From Macrostomum hystrix (lineage: Eukaryota; Platyhelminthes; Macrostomidae), in assembly GCA_950097015.1 (NCBI GenBank), contig CATNEN010000038.1, positions 12,069,001 to 12,133,000 on the forward strand: a stretch of DNA of 64,000 nt, in the 5' to 3' direction. The notes below the pieces were generated by a model, which saw only the letters and a program-made list of their open reading frames with translations, had not been told where the DNA came from and searched no databases. Shown here piece by piece: positions 20,909 through 31,900 of this stretch (position 1 is the stretch's first letter; the number at the start of each line of letters is the position of its first letter). A program made the position numbers and the translations under genes.

Positions 20909-21400
20909 CTGCCTTCAGTTTCTGATACTCCAACTTTAGAGCGGCGATGAAGGCTGGTATGCTATCATTTTTCTCACAGAAAAAGAATCGTCTCGCTTTT
21001 TTGAGAACGGGGTTACGGGGGCGGAGACTGAGTCGCTCTGTGATTGGTCCAGGCAGTGAGGTGTGGCGGCTTGTGAGTCTGCCTTCTCAATTTGCCGGAT
21101 TGGCAGCATCAACGCCCGCCTTTGTAGTTCAATTTGATTTTTTCCTCTAATCAGCCTTCTGGCTTCGCACGTATTGAAAAAAACTGTTTTTTGAAAATCT
21201 AAATATCTCTCTCTTAAGGGGGAGCAAATGATCTGCTTAAAAAAAGACAATATTTGTACTTTGATTGAAGCTCGATAGCTCACGTGATGATATGAGGCAT
21301 TTTTAATTGCTCTACAGGCTTACTTATCGTACAAAAAGAGCATTGCCTTGCTTGCTGGACTGCATGGACAGTCTGTGGAAAAAACAGGGATATTTCTGAG
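20909..21400 (-). promoter_or_regulatory. Upstream region of the GPCR gene
   Basis: This is the interval between the GPCR start codon and the next array. No TATA box or defined element stands out. AG dinucleotides preceded by pyrimidines within 30 bp of the ATG would allow a cis or trans 3' splice site. Confidence 0.25.
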
Positions 21401-21404
21401 TTGG

Positions 21405-22075
21405 GGGAGTTCTCAGATGAGGTGGAATTCTTAGGGTGGGAGCTCTCATCTGGGTACTTATCATCGGGGGAGTTCTCATCGGGGGAGTTCTCATCGGGGG
21501 GAGTTCTCATCGGGGGGAGTTCTCCTTGGGGGAGTTCTCATTGGGGGAGTTCTCCTTGGGGGAGTTCTCATCGGGGGGAGTTCTCCTTGGGGGAGTTCTC
21601 ATTGGGGGAATTCTCAATGGGGGAGTTCTCATCGGGGGGAGTTCTAATCGGGGGAGTTCTCATTGGGGGAGTTCTCCTTGGGGGAGTTCTCATTGGGGGA
21701 GTTCTCATCGGGGGAGTTCTCCTTGGGAGAGTTCTCATTGGGGGAGTTCTCATCGGGGGGAGTTCTCATCGTGGGGAGAGTTCTCGTCGTGGGGGAGCCC
21801 TTATCGGGGGAGTTCTCATCTGGGTAGTTGTCATCGGGGGAGTTCTCATCTGGGTAGTTGTCATCGGGGAGTTCTCATTGGGGTAGTTGTCATCGGGGAG
21901 TTCTCATTGGGGTAGTTCTCATCGGGGGAGTTCTCATCTGGGTAGTTGTCATCGGGGAGTTCTCATCGGGGAGTTCTCATTGGGGTAGTTCTCATCGGGG
22001 GAGTTCTCATTGGGGTGGTTCTCATCGGGGGAGTTCTCATCTGGGTAGTTGTCATCGGGGGAGTTCTCAATGGGG
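21405..22075. repeat. 15-bp minisatellite
   Basis: Units of GGGGGAGTTCTCATC with one-base length changes (14-16 bp) and TTGG/CTTGG/TGGGTA variants, about 44 copies. The frames that read IGGVLIGGV or SSHWGSS are artefacts. Confidence 0.95.
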
Positions 22076-22079
22076 GGGA

Positions 22080-22804
22080 ACGGATCATTTTAATAAAAGG
22101 CGGATGTACTTTGAGATGTGAAATAAAGTTGTCCGAACTGAACCTTATTATAGTGAATTTTGTTTAATTTTGAAATCGCAACTTTTCTCTGGGTTCTCTC
22201 GCATTCGAGTTGCACTTTTTGGCGGCATACTCAGAGAGACGGTTGAGTCCGTTCTCTCTCTGAAACTGCTCGCATATAGATAAACCGCATGACCCCTCGG
22301 CCTCGCCAAATTAACGGCAAGGGTGGATCTGAGTTGGCGTCCCAAAGCGTGACTATTTAGCCAGCGAGTCGGTTTCATCCTCTTCTGCAGCCTGGAAGGT
22401 AAATCTGCTTTGTCAGTAAATAATTAACAGGTTCTATGACAGCCTCCAAACTCCACTATGCGCTGAGCTCGTTCATCTTCCTAGTTTGCCCTCTAACTGT
22501 CACCCGCCTCTACCCCTCGACTTTTAGGATAACAGCAAAACAACAAGCCATTTTTGCCCAGACTCTTGAGTTGATGAAGGATGAAGGATGAAGATGACGG
22601 CATGTTTACTGTAGTTAGCGATAGATGCGTTTGCAGAAACAAAAAATAAAGATCTGGTGTTAAAGCCTTTTAGCTGAATAAAATTTCTGCTTTCCTAGTA
22701 TGTCTGGCTTTGCAGTGTCGCATTGGGCATTAGACTGAATTTTAATGAGAACAGAAAGCATGTGTTTGCAGAGAACACATCTTCCATCTTAGAAAATCGA
22801 TTTT
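22080..22804. other. Spacer, no supported gene
   Basis: No convincing exon. Only short frames occur, and the sequence is of mixed composition up to the 18-bp array. Confidence 0.5.
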
Positions 22805-24625
22805 TTGTTGCAGTGACAGTTCTATATGCAGTGACAGTTCTATCTGCAGTCTCAGTACTATCTGCAGTCTCAGTACTATCTGCAGTCTCAGTTCTATCTG
22901 CAGTGACAGTTCTATCTGCAGTGTCAGTACTATCTGCAGTGTCAGTACTATCTGCAGTGTCAGTTCTATATGCAGTGACAGTACTATCTGCAGTGTCAGT
23001 TCTATCTGCAGTGTCAGTTCTATCTGCAGTGTCAGTTCTATCTGCAGTGACAGTTCTATATGCAGTGACAGTTCTATATGCAGTGACAGTTCTATATGCA
23101 GTGACAGTTCTATCTGCAGTGTCAGTTCTATATGCAGTGACAGTACTATCTGCAGTGACAGTTCTATCTGCAGTGACAGTTCTATATGCAGTGTCAGTTC
23201 TATCTGCAGTGTCAGTTCTATATGCAGTATCAGTTCTATCTGCAGTGACAGTTCTATCTGCAGTGACAGTTCTATATGCAGTGTCAGTTCTATCTGCAGT
23301 GTCAGTACTATCTGCAGTGTCAGTACTATCTGCAGTGTCAGTTCTATATGCAGTGACAGTACTATCTGCAGTGTCAGTTCTATCTGCAGTGTCAGTTCTA
23401 TCTGCAGTGTCAGTTCTATCTGCAGTGACAGTTCTATCTGCAGTGACAGTTCTATATGCAGTGTCAGTTCTATCTGCAGTGTCAGTACTATCTGCAGTGT
23501 CAGTACTATCTGCAGTGTCAGTTCTATATGCAGTGACAGTACTATCTGCAGTGTCAGTTCTATCTGCAGTGTCAGTTCTATCTGCAGTGTCAGTTCTATC
23601 TGCAGTGACAGTTCTATATGCAGTGACAGTTCTATATGCAGTGACAGTTCTATATGCAGTGACAGTTCTATCTGCAGTGTCAGTTCTATATGCAGTGACA
23701 GTTCTATCTGCAGTGTCAGTACTATCTGCAGTGTCAGTACTATCTGCAGTGTCAGTTCTATATGCAGTGTCAGTACTATCTGCAGTGTCAGTTCTATATG
23801 CAGTGACAGTTCTATATGCAGTGACAGTTCTATCTGCAGTGTCAGTTCTATCTGCAGTGTCAGTTCTATCTGCAGTGTCAGTTCTATCTGCAGTGACAGT
23901 TCTATCTACAGTCTCAGTACTATATGCAGTGTCAGTTCTATATGCAGTGTCAGTTCTATATGCAGTGTCAGTTCTATCTGTAGTGACAGTTCTATCTGCA
24001 GTGTCAGTTCTATCTGCAGTGACAGTTCTATCTGCAGTGTCAGTTCTATATGCAGTGTCAGTTCTATCTGTAGTGACAGTTCTATATGCAGTGTCAGTTC
24101 TATATGCAGTGTCAGTTCTATCTGCAGTGTCAGTTCTATCTGCAGTGTCAGTTCTATCTGCAGTGTCAGTTCTATATGCAGTGACAGTACTATCTGCAGT
24201 GTCAGTTCTATCTGCAGTGTCAGATCTATATGCAGTGACAGTTCTATCTGCAGTGTCAGTTCTATATGCAGTGACAGTTCTATCTGCAGTGTCAGTTCTA
24301 TATGCAGTGACAGTTCTATATGCAGTGACAGTTCTATCTGCAGTGTCAGTTCTATCTGCAGTGACAGTTCTATCTGCAGTCACAGTACTATCTGCAGTGA
24401 CAGTTCTATCTGCAGTGTCAGTTCTATCTGCAGTGTCAGTTCTATCTGCAGTGACAGTTCTATCTGCAGTGTCAGTTCTATCTGCAGTGTCAGTTCTATA
24501 TGCAGTGACAGTTCTATCTGCAGTGTCAGTTCTATCTGCAGTGTCAGTTCTATCTGCAGTGACAGTTCTATCTGCAGTGTCAGTTCTATATGCAGTCTCA
24601 GTACTATCTGCAGTGGCAGTTCTAT
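22805..24625. repeat. 18-bp minisatellite (1.8 kb, about 100 copies)
   Basis: Unit TCTGCAGTGTCAGTTCTA, with ATG/CTG, GTG/GTC and TTC/TAC variants at fixed positions. Since 18 is divisible by three and the unit lacks stops in several frames, both strands stay open for over 560 codons (SAVSVL-type and TDTADR-type hexapeptides). There is no start context, splice structure or non-repetitive domain. Confidence 0.95.
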
Positions 24626-24629
24626 TTTC

Positions 24630-25094
24630 GCGAAATTTTCCATGCTTGCTTTGCAGGAAAATCTATTCAAAATCAGGGAAATAAAGCATTCAAAATTTGA
24701 CAAATAGAAAATAAGCCCCAAAGCAGCAATTGCCAAGCGATTGCAACTAGGAATTTGACTGTTTAACAATTTCCCCTCAAATAAAAGTACAGCTGCATCG
24801 TCATGAAGAATGACGGAGAGCTTTTCGCATCGTCAGCAGGCCGATAAAAAATTGTCTTTCACTGGCCGCCCTGCGAGTTTATTTCTGTCCCCAGATTTTT
24901 AGGCCATAAAATGTCGCTCTAGCACTAATGGACAGGCTGTCATTAGGCAGGTGGACGACATCAATTTGGCATGCAAGTTTTTTTTCACCGTTTTTTCTGG
25001 ACTCGATACAGAAAACTTCCTTTCGATCCGACAGTCAGTCTAGACTTAATTCTCGTTAATTTTTCTTACTAGCTTTATGTTGCTAATTATTACT
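24630..25094. other. Spacer, no feature seen
   Basis: Nothing recognised on either strand between the array and the SINE. Confidence 0.5.
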
Positions 25095-25099
25095 AACAT

Positions 25100-25350
25100 T
25101 GGGGTGGGTGAGTGGCATAGCGGCTATGACACGTTTCGCACCTCTCGCACCATGGTCCCTGAGCTCGATTCCGCGGCGAGGCCACATTAATTTGGAGCCC
25201 AGCAGAGGAGAGAAGGCTTGGTGGCTTGTGCAATTTACGCCATTGAGGGTCAACCTTCTAGGCACGTTGAAAGTGTACTTTGCCCGACGATGACAAAGTC
25301 AGGGCAGATGTACACACCTGTGTGCGTGTGTGCTCAGGAGTCAGCGTCCA
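25100..25350 (+). mobile_element. SINE-B, tRNA-derived, copy 1
   Basis: The head resembles a Leu/Ser-type tRNA: A-box-like TGGCATAGCGGCTATGACACG, then B-box GAGCTCGATTCCG. The body (GAAGGCTTGGTGGCTTGTGC, then GTGTACTTTGCCCGACGATG) is shared with 29464-29765 and, inverted, with 57025-57362. Confidence 0.75.
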
Positions 25351-25790
25351 TGGAACGTACTTATAGCCTTCAGATGCGCTACATTATCTCTTTGCGTCTA
25401 AATCTAAAGTCGTATTGAACTGTTGAACTGAGCAGGTTCTACTGGAATTACGATCGCAAAAGGGAAATATCTTTATTAGCAGTCTATACTTGCCTGGCAG
25501 CCCTACAATATTGTGAGAAGCTATAGCAATTTGGGGTACTTCGATAATCTTGCCGGTTTGTCGCGGCTTTGAATTTGGTTGCCATGGAAAGGAGCGTTTT
25601 TTCTGCAGCTTCTATTTGAATTTGTATAGGGGCCGAACTGCTCAAACTCTCTCCCCGTCTCTCCTTTTTATCCATTTCCACTCAAAATTCATGCCATGCA
25701 GCAGTGCCTTCGCATGCATATGCAGATACTCCTAATCCACTTTGCGGCGCATGCCAACAGTCAGACTGCAGAATGTCCCACAGCAGCTCT
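25351..25790. other. Spacer, no feature seen
   Basis: Pyrimidine-rich patches but no supported gene. Short frames overlap on both strands. Confidence 0.45.
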
Positions 25791-25895
25791 ATTTGCAGCG
25801 CTGCGTCTTGTATGTTTGCCTCCTTTCGCTTAAGTAGCACTATAGGCTGCCTGCAATCGACCGATCTATAGATCCTCGATTTATCTATATCTGAT
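25791..25895. repeat. 105-bp dispersed repeat, copy 1
   Basis: Starts ATTTGCAGCGCTGCGTCTTG and matches 26766-26870 almost perfectly (about three differences), 975 bp apart in direct orientation. Confidence 0.85.
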
Positions 25896-25899
25896 TTAC

Positions 25900-26760
25900 C
25901 CTAAATGATACAAACTTTACACGTGATAAAATCAAGGATAAAATGCGCTCGCAGACTTAATAAAAACATACGCTACAAGCAGCTTCAGTAGCCCCTGTTG
26001 TTTCCGTAGGAAATTTTTTTTACATATTTCTACACATTTTGTTGAAAGTCAAATACCTCCTAAATGTATAATTTATTGTTCTCATATGCATAGAAACCTT
26101 GTGCGCGATTTTCCACTGCTGAATTATATGTCAAAAGTTTGCGCATGATACTACTAGGCCAATTTCAGTACTACACAAAGCAAAATTAATTGCGCACAAT
26201 GGTCAATATGCTATAAAATATTCTATTGCACCGATGAAGTCCCGGCCGGAACTAGAAAAACTTGATTAAAATTATTCTAATAAGCTCATAAATTCAGTAA
26301 GCTTGTTACCGGTATCTAAAGTTAACAATCAAACCTGGAGCCGGCATTTCCGAAAATCGGAAAGGGAGATGAGGTAAAAAAGCTGAGAAATAAAATTCAG
26401 GCAATGTGGCTGGATGGCTGGATGTCCAACTAAGAAGATGCGACTTAGTTGGCGAATGAAAGGTTAAAAATGCGTGTCGAGGTTAAAACGAGCGGATTGG
26501 GCGTGAAAGGGTTGGGATGAGGGGCGGTTGAAGAGCACGTTTCGGGTAGAGCTGGGACTTGAATGGGCTTGGTTGAAGTCAGAGTGATGATCACAGAATT
26601 TTCTGCACGATAAATAAACCTAAAAATTAAATTCAAACTTTAACTATTATCAAGCATTAATATTATGCTATTTTTTACGCTATTTGTTTCTTTAACCTGG
26701 TCTTAGTTAGCGCCGATTAAAAATTGTCGTCCTAAATTGCTTCATTCGACTGGATGGCTT
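25900..26760. other. Spacer between the two 105-bp repeats
   Basis: AT-rich, with no gene recognised. The 26445-26636 open frame on the minus strand has no supporting context. Confidence 0.45.
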
Positions 26761-26765
26761 GGTCG

Positions 26766-26870
26766 ATTTGCAGCGCTGCGTCTTGTATGTTTGCCTCCTT
26801 TCGCTTAAGTAGCACTATAGGCTGCCTGCAATCGACCGATCTATCGATCCTCGAATTATCTATATCTGAT
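26766..26870. repeat. 105-bp dispersed repeat, copy 2
   Basis: Direct second copy of 25791-25895. Both lead into AT-rich ATCTATATCTGAT sequence. Confidence 0.85.
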
Positions 26871-27461
26871 ATACATAGTATGATATAATATGTAGTAAAG
26901 TAGATAGGTCGCGCCGTCGTGAATTGTTAAAAAATGATCACTGATCGAAATATATAGCTGTAAAAATCTAGACAAAGAGAAAGGCAAAGCTGCTCAGTGC
27001 TTTCTTCACTTATTAAACTTAAGTTTTTGCCTCTTTAACATAGTCATACATACACGATACCGTAGGCCTACAGAAATTTTTCACTAATTAGTAATTTTAC
27101 TAGGCCTAATTGTGCGCTAGCTAGTAATAGTATAGCTGCTCATGCAAACCATAATTTTTCCATCTGGTAACATAAAAATAGGCTCTTTACCCAAAATTTT
27201 AGGCCAGCTTTACCCGAGCCTAACACCCCTATTGGAATAAGTGGCATTTTGCAGATAGGATAGGGCCTAGCATCTGGCACATTTTACTTGTTGTCATAGC
27301 GCCATGGGCCATGATGCACTCTATATAGTATATAGATCCACGCCAATAATGCCCACCTTGTTTGCATGGCAGCTTGCTAAAATAGGCTATTGCATTATAT
27401 ACATGTAAAACCCAACAATGACAATGCTCAATAAATTAATTTCAATAACTTATTTTTGATA

Positions 27462-28104
27462 GGGTAATGTATCATCAACCAAACAAGAATGTGTATTTTT
27501 TTTTATTCAAACCTAAGCTACAGATTTTCTATTTAAGATATGATGATAAATCAAAAGCCAAGTTATAGAAAACAGTTACATCTTTCTAAAAAGTATCTGC
27601 TTTTGCTATTTTATCAAATAGAAAAAAAGTTATTCCTGCTTTTTATCTAAAACCGAACAATGATTTTAATGTATCTTCAAACCAAACAGAGAATTTGATG
27701 TTTGGTTTTACAATTTGAGTGAGTGGTTTAATCTTATTTTAAGGAGTGAACTATCATGAATTATGTCATTTGAAAGCATTTTTCATGCTCTATAAATAAC
27801 TACATTTATGGTCATTTAATTGGCAAGCAACCACATACAATCTTCATCTAAAGTGCATACTTAAAAAATGTTGTTAAAAAGTATGCTTTTGCAATAAAAA
27901 TTTCTACTGAAACATCAATATCTTTCTTTCCTCTTAATGCTTCATTGCACATCATGCCTCAGCTTGTAGATAATTTCTTCAACTTTCAAATTAGTTGTTC
28001 TGTGAAAAGCAATAGCTTGTTTCTGTCTTGCACGAGACCAAGGAAGGAGTCAAAATTCTTGTTCAGTTTTGAAGATACACTGTTTGGTTGATGATAAATT
28101 ACCC
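27462..28104. mobile_element. MITE with 24-bp inverted ends and TA duplication
   Basis: The left end begins GGGTAATGTATCATCAACCA and the right end is its inverse with one mismatch over 24 bp. TA flanks both sides (27460-27461, 28105-28106), as for Tc1/mariner-type insertions. The 643-bp interior is AT-rich with no coding frame. An internal motif near 27673 (AATGTATCTTCAAACCAAAC) resembles the ends, suggesting a nested or rearranged structure. Confidence 0.75.
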
Positions 28105-28109
28105 TAATA

Positions 28110-28945
28110 GTAGCAATAGCAATAGAAATAGTAGCAATGCATATAAGCTATCAGTTTATCAGCTATTATACAATAGTTTGAACTATGTTGTATTTAGGCT
28201 GAATTTAATTGCATTTAATATTAAATAATGCAAAAAAAGTTTTAAGGCAAGAAATAGGCCTAGTGGATATATGCAGCCAAGAGTGTTTTAACTGTTGCCA
28301 TTGCTAACACTCATCCTACTGTATTACCACCTTTGTCTGCCTAACTATGTCAGTTGTCAGCATACATTTATTGTTTCCCAAAATACTCATTTGATTGCCA
28401 TGTTTATACATTGTTTAGTTTGGGTTAGGGCCTAGCTATGTACTAGGTGGATACAGGGGTCCATTAATGGGACCACTATGGGGCCTATAGCAGCCTTCTA
28501 TTGGAAGACACAGCTATAACTAGCTAGTTGTAAAATAATAACTTAGGCCAGGCCTAGCTCACTAATGTGAGCTTACATTTTTGAAATAATTTTTCTGAGG
28601 TTATTTCCACAGACAAACTGCAATTCAGTGAGGTTAATAAGTGTAATACAAACTTATATGATACCACTATTAACAAAGCAGATGCCCACTTGCCCTACTG
28701 AATTACTAAATTACTACTAGTTACTAAATTGCTGTTTTTTAAACTATAGTTTAAATAATAAGTCAAGTGTTAAGTGCAAATCTAACTTAAGCTAAAACCT
28801 CTTTCAAAATAGTAAACTCGGACTTTAAGGCAGATAAAATAAAAAGGTTTTCCTAAATAACATAAATTTAAAATATTTAGTGTTTTAGTCAATTAATGTC
28901 ATATTATTAGCAACACCTAAATGCTAACTTGCAGCTTGTTTATAG
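28110..28945. other. AT-rich region upstream of UTP6
   Basis: No gene or known element seen. It presumably contains the UTP6 promoter, but no defined motif stands out. Confidence 0.4.
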
Positions 28946-28957
28946 CTAACCAGCTGC

Positions 28958-31900
28958 ATGGCCGAATTCGCTGAGGAACAGCTGGAGCAGCAGCTGCCAG
29001 AACTGCAAGAGCTGACTATGTCCCGCCTGCTGAGCCCTGATGAGGCCAAACAGCTGTTGCGCAAGCGGCGAAACTTTGAGTACCGGCTGCAGAAACGAGA
29101 GAAACGACTGCGAGACTATCAGGCCTACGCACAGCACGAGGTTAGTTAATTGTGCTAGTACAGTCTAATTTACATACTCTAGTCGCAGGGGTTGTAGCCT
29201 AGTGGTTAAAGTGTCGGACTCACAACTTAACGGTCGGCAGTTCGATTCTAGACTCCACTAGAACAATTCGTGTCTTTTGTTCTTTAGAAAGACACTTACA
29301 TCTGCATTGCTTCTGTTCACACAGCTGTTAAATGGGTACCAGCATTTGCTGGGGTAATCGAAGGTGGGTGTGGCTTCCCCCAGTCCATGGACTGAACAGC
29401 TGTACACAGACTTCAGATGTGCCGCGAAGTGGCTGCGGCCTGTGCTTTTGGCTGGGCCGATCAGGATGGGGTGAATGGCAGAGTGGTTAACGCGCGTTTG
29501 CCTCTCGCACCAATGTCCGTGAGTTCGATTCCGCGGCGAGGCCACATTCATTTGCAGTGAGAAGGCTTGGGGCTTGTCCTGCAATTTACGCCCTTGAGGG
29601 CCATGCGTACAGTATCTGTGTGCATGTGTGCTCAGGAGTCAGTGAAATGGGCAGAATTGCCTCCTCGCTGGCTTCGGGTCTGGTGTCAGCAAATGATGTG
29701 CCCGCAGCCCTCCTGCTATTATTATTAATAACCCGATCGGGGCAGGTGAAATGAATAATATAATTGATAATTAAAATATGGAAAGGATGGTCTTCTCTTA
29801 CTTAAGGTATCAACGCAAAAAAACTTTTTGGTAAACAGCATGGGCAACTATGCATTGATTTTCAACTGTTTTTCTCTCGTCATCTAAGTAGTATAGAATC
29901 TAATTAGCCATCACCCTGACTGTCTCAGGTTGGCCTGCTTCTCCTGTTGAAGCACAGGCGAGCGGCCGCTCACTATTATTTCAAGCGCGATCGCATCGAG
30001 GCCTCCATTGTGCAGCGGCTGCACCGCCTGCACCGGCAGGCCTGCTACCGCTTCCAGGATCGCCTGGACTGCTGGATTGCTCACGCCCGCTTCTGTGACA
30101 CCATCGGCCATCCGCTCCAGGCTAGCAAAGTGCTGGCCCGCATGCTGCAGGTTCATTCTGGCAGGGAGGACCTGTGGCTGGCTGCCGCCGACTGGCACTG
30201 GACTGACCGCCTGGAGTCCCGGGCCAGGTGGCTGAGGCAAAAAGAGGGCAGAAAGCGAAAGCAGGCGGACCAGAAGGATTGGGAGAAAACTCAGCAACAG
30301 GCGCTTGGGATGGCAGATGATGCGGCACCGGTGAGATTTGCGTTTATCTGACGGTGTCTGATGGCTGAAGATCTGTCAGCTTTAACAGTGGAAGAACACG
30401 AGGGTTATTCCACATACCCACATTTGTTCTATTCTTCTGTATCTCTTAAAATATTCAATCAGTCGGCTTGAAAATATTCAAAACACTAGCTAAAATTTTC
30501 CATTCTATCCGATGAAGCACTTTCCAGAATCGCAAAACATCTGCGTCGGTGAGATATTCAACGCTTCTCGACCGATAGGCCGATATGTTAAACCGATATG
30601 GATTCGCCAAAGAGGTTTATACAGAGCAATGTTACTTGTCATTGTCAACAGGGTCTTCGACAAGATTCGCTGAATATCTCGACGATGCTGACTCGGACGG
30701 CTTTGAAACTTAGTCCATCGTAATGTGCAGAACATTTTGATCCATATGGTGGATTTTTCAGGAAAATTAGTCATTCGGTTTGGGAGCTAACGTGAAATTA
30801 GCAGCGGATTTGTGAATCGTCTTCAACAGGTTTCTAGGAATCGTGAATCGTCTTCAACGGGTTTCCAGGAATCGTGAATCGTCTTCAACGGGTTTCCAGG
30901 AATCGTGAATCGTCTTCAACAGGTTTCTAGGAATCGTGAATCGTTTTCAACGGGTTTCTAGGAATCGTGAATCGTCTTCAAAGGGTTTCCAGGAATCGTG
31001 AATCGTCTTAAACAGGTTTCTACGAAACGTGAATCATCTTAAACAGGTTTCTAGAAATCGTGAATCGTCTTAAACAGGTTTCTACGAAACGTGAATCGTC
31101 TTAAACAGGTTTCTTAGAATGTTGAATAATCTTTAACTTGTTTCTAGGAATTGTGAATCATCTTAAACAGGTTTCCAGGAATCATTAATCGTCTTCAACA
31201 GGTTTCTACGAAACGTAAATCGTCTTCAACGGGTTTCCAGGAATCGTGAATCGTCTTCAGCAGGTTTCTGGGAATCGTGAATCGTCTTCAACAGGTTTCT
31301 GGGAATCGTGAATCATCTTCAACAGGTTTCTAGGAATCGTGAATCGTCTTCATCGGGTTTCCAGGAATCGTGAATCGTCTTTAGCAGGTTTCCAGGAATC
31401 GTGAATCGTCTTAAACAGGTTTCTAGGAATCGTGAATCGTCTTCAACGGGTTTCTAGGAATCGTGAATCGTCTTAAACAGGTTTCTACGAAACGTGAATT
31501 GTCTTAAACAGGTTTCTGGGAATGTTAAATAATCTTTAACTTGTTTCTAGGAATTGTAAATCATCTTAAACAGGTTTCCAGGAATCATTAATCGTCTTCA
31601 ACTGTTTTCTAGGAATCGCGAACCGTCTTAAACAGGTTTCCAGGAATCGCGAATCTTCTTAAACAGGTTTCTGGGAATCATTCATCATCTTAAACTGGTT
31701 TCCAGGAATCGTGAATCGTCTTCAACTGGATTCTAGGAATCGCGAATCGTCTTAAACAGGTTTCTGGGAATCGTGTATCATTTTTAACAGGTTTCTAGGA
31801 ATCGTGAATAATCTTAAACTGGTTTCTGGGAATCGTGAATCGTCTTAAACAGGTTTCCAGGAATCGTGAATCGTCTTAAACAGGTTTCCAGGAATCGTGA

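Noticed and set aside
22695-24684. Frames of 653 (+) and 562 (-) codons
   Set aside because: They are produced by the 18-bp array. Hexapeptide repeats are open on both strands and no gene structure surrounds them.
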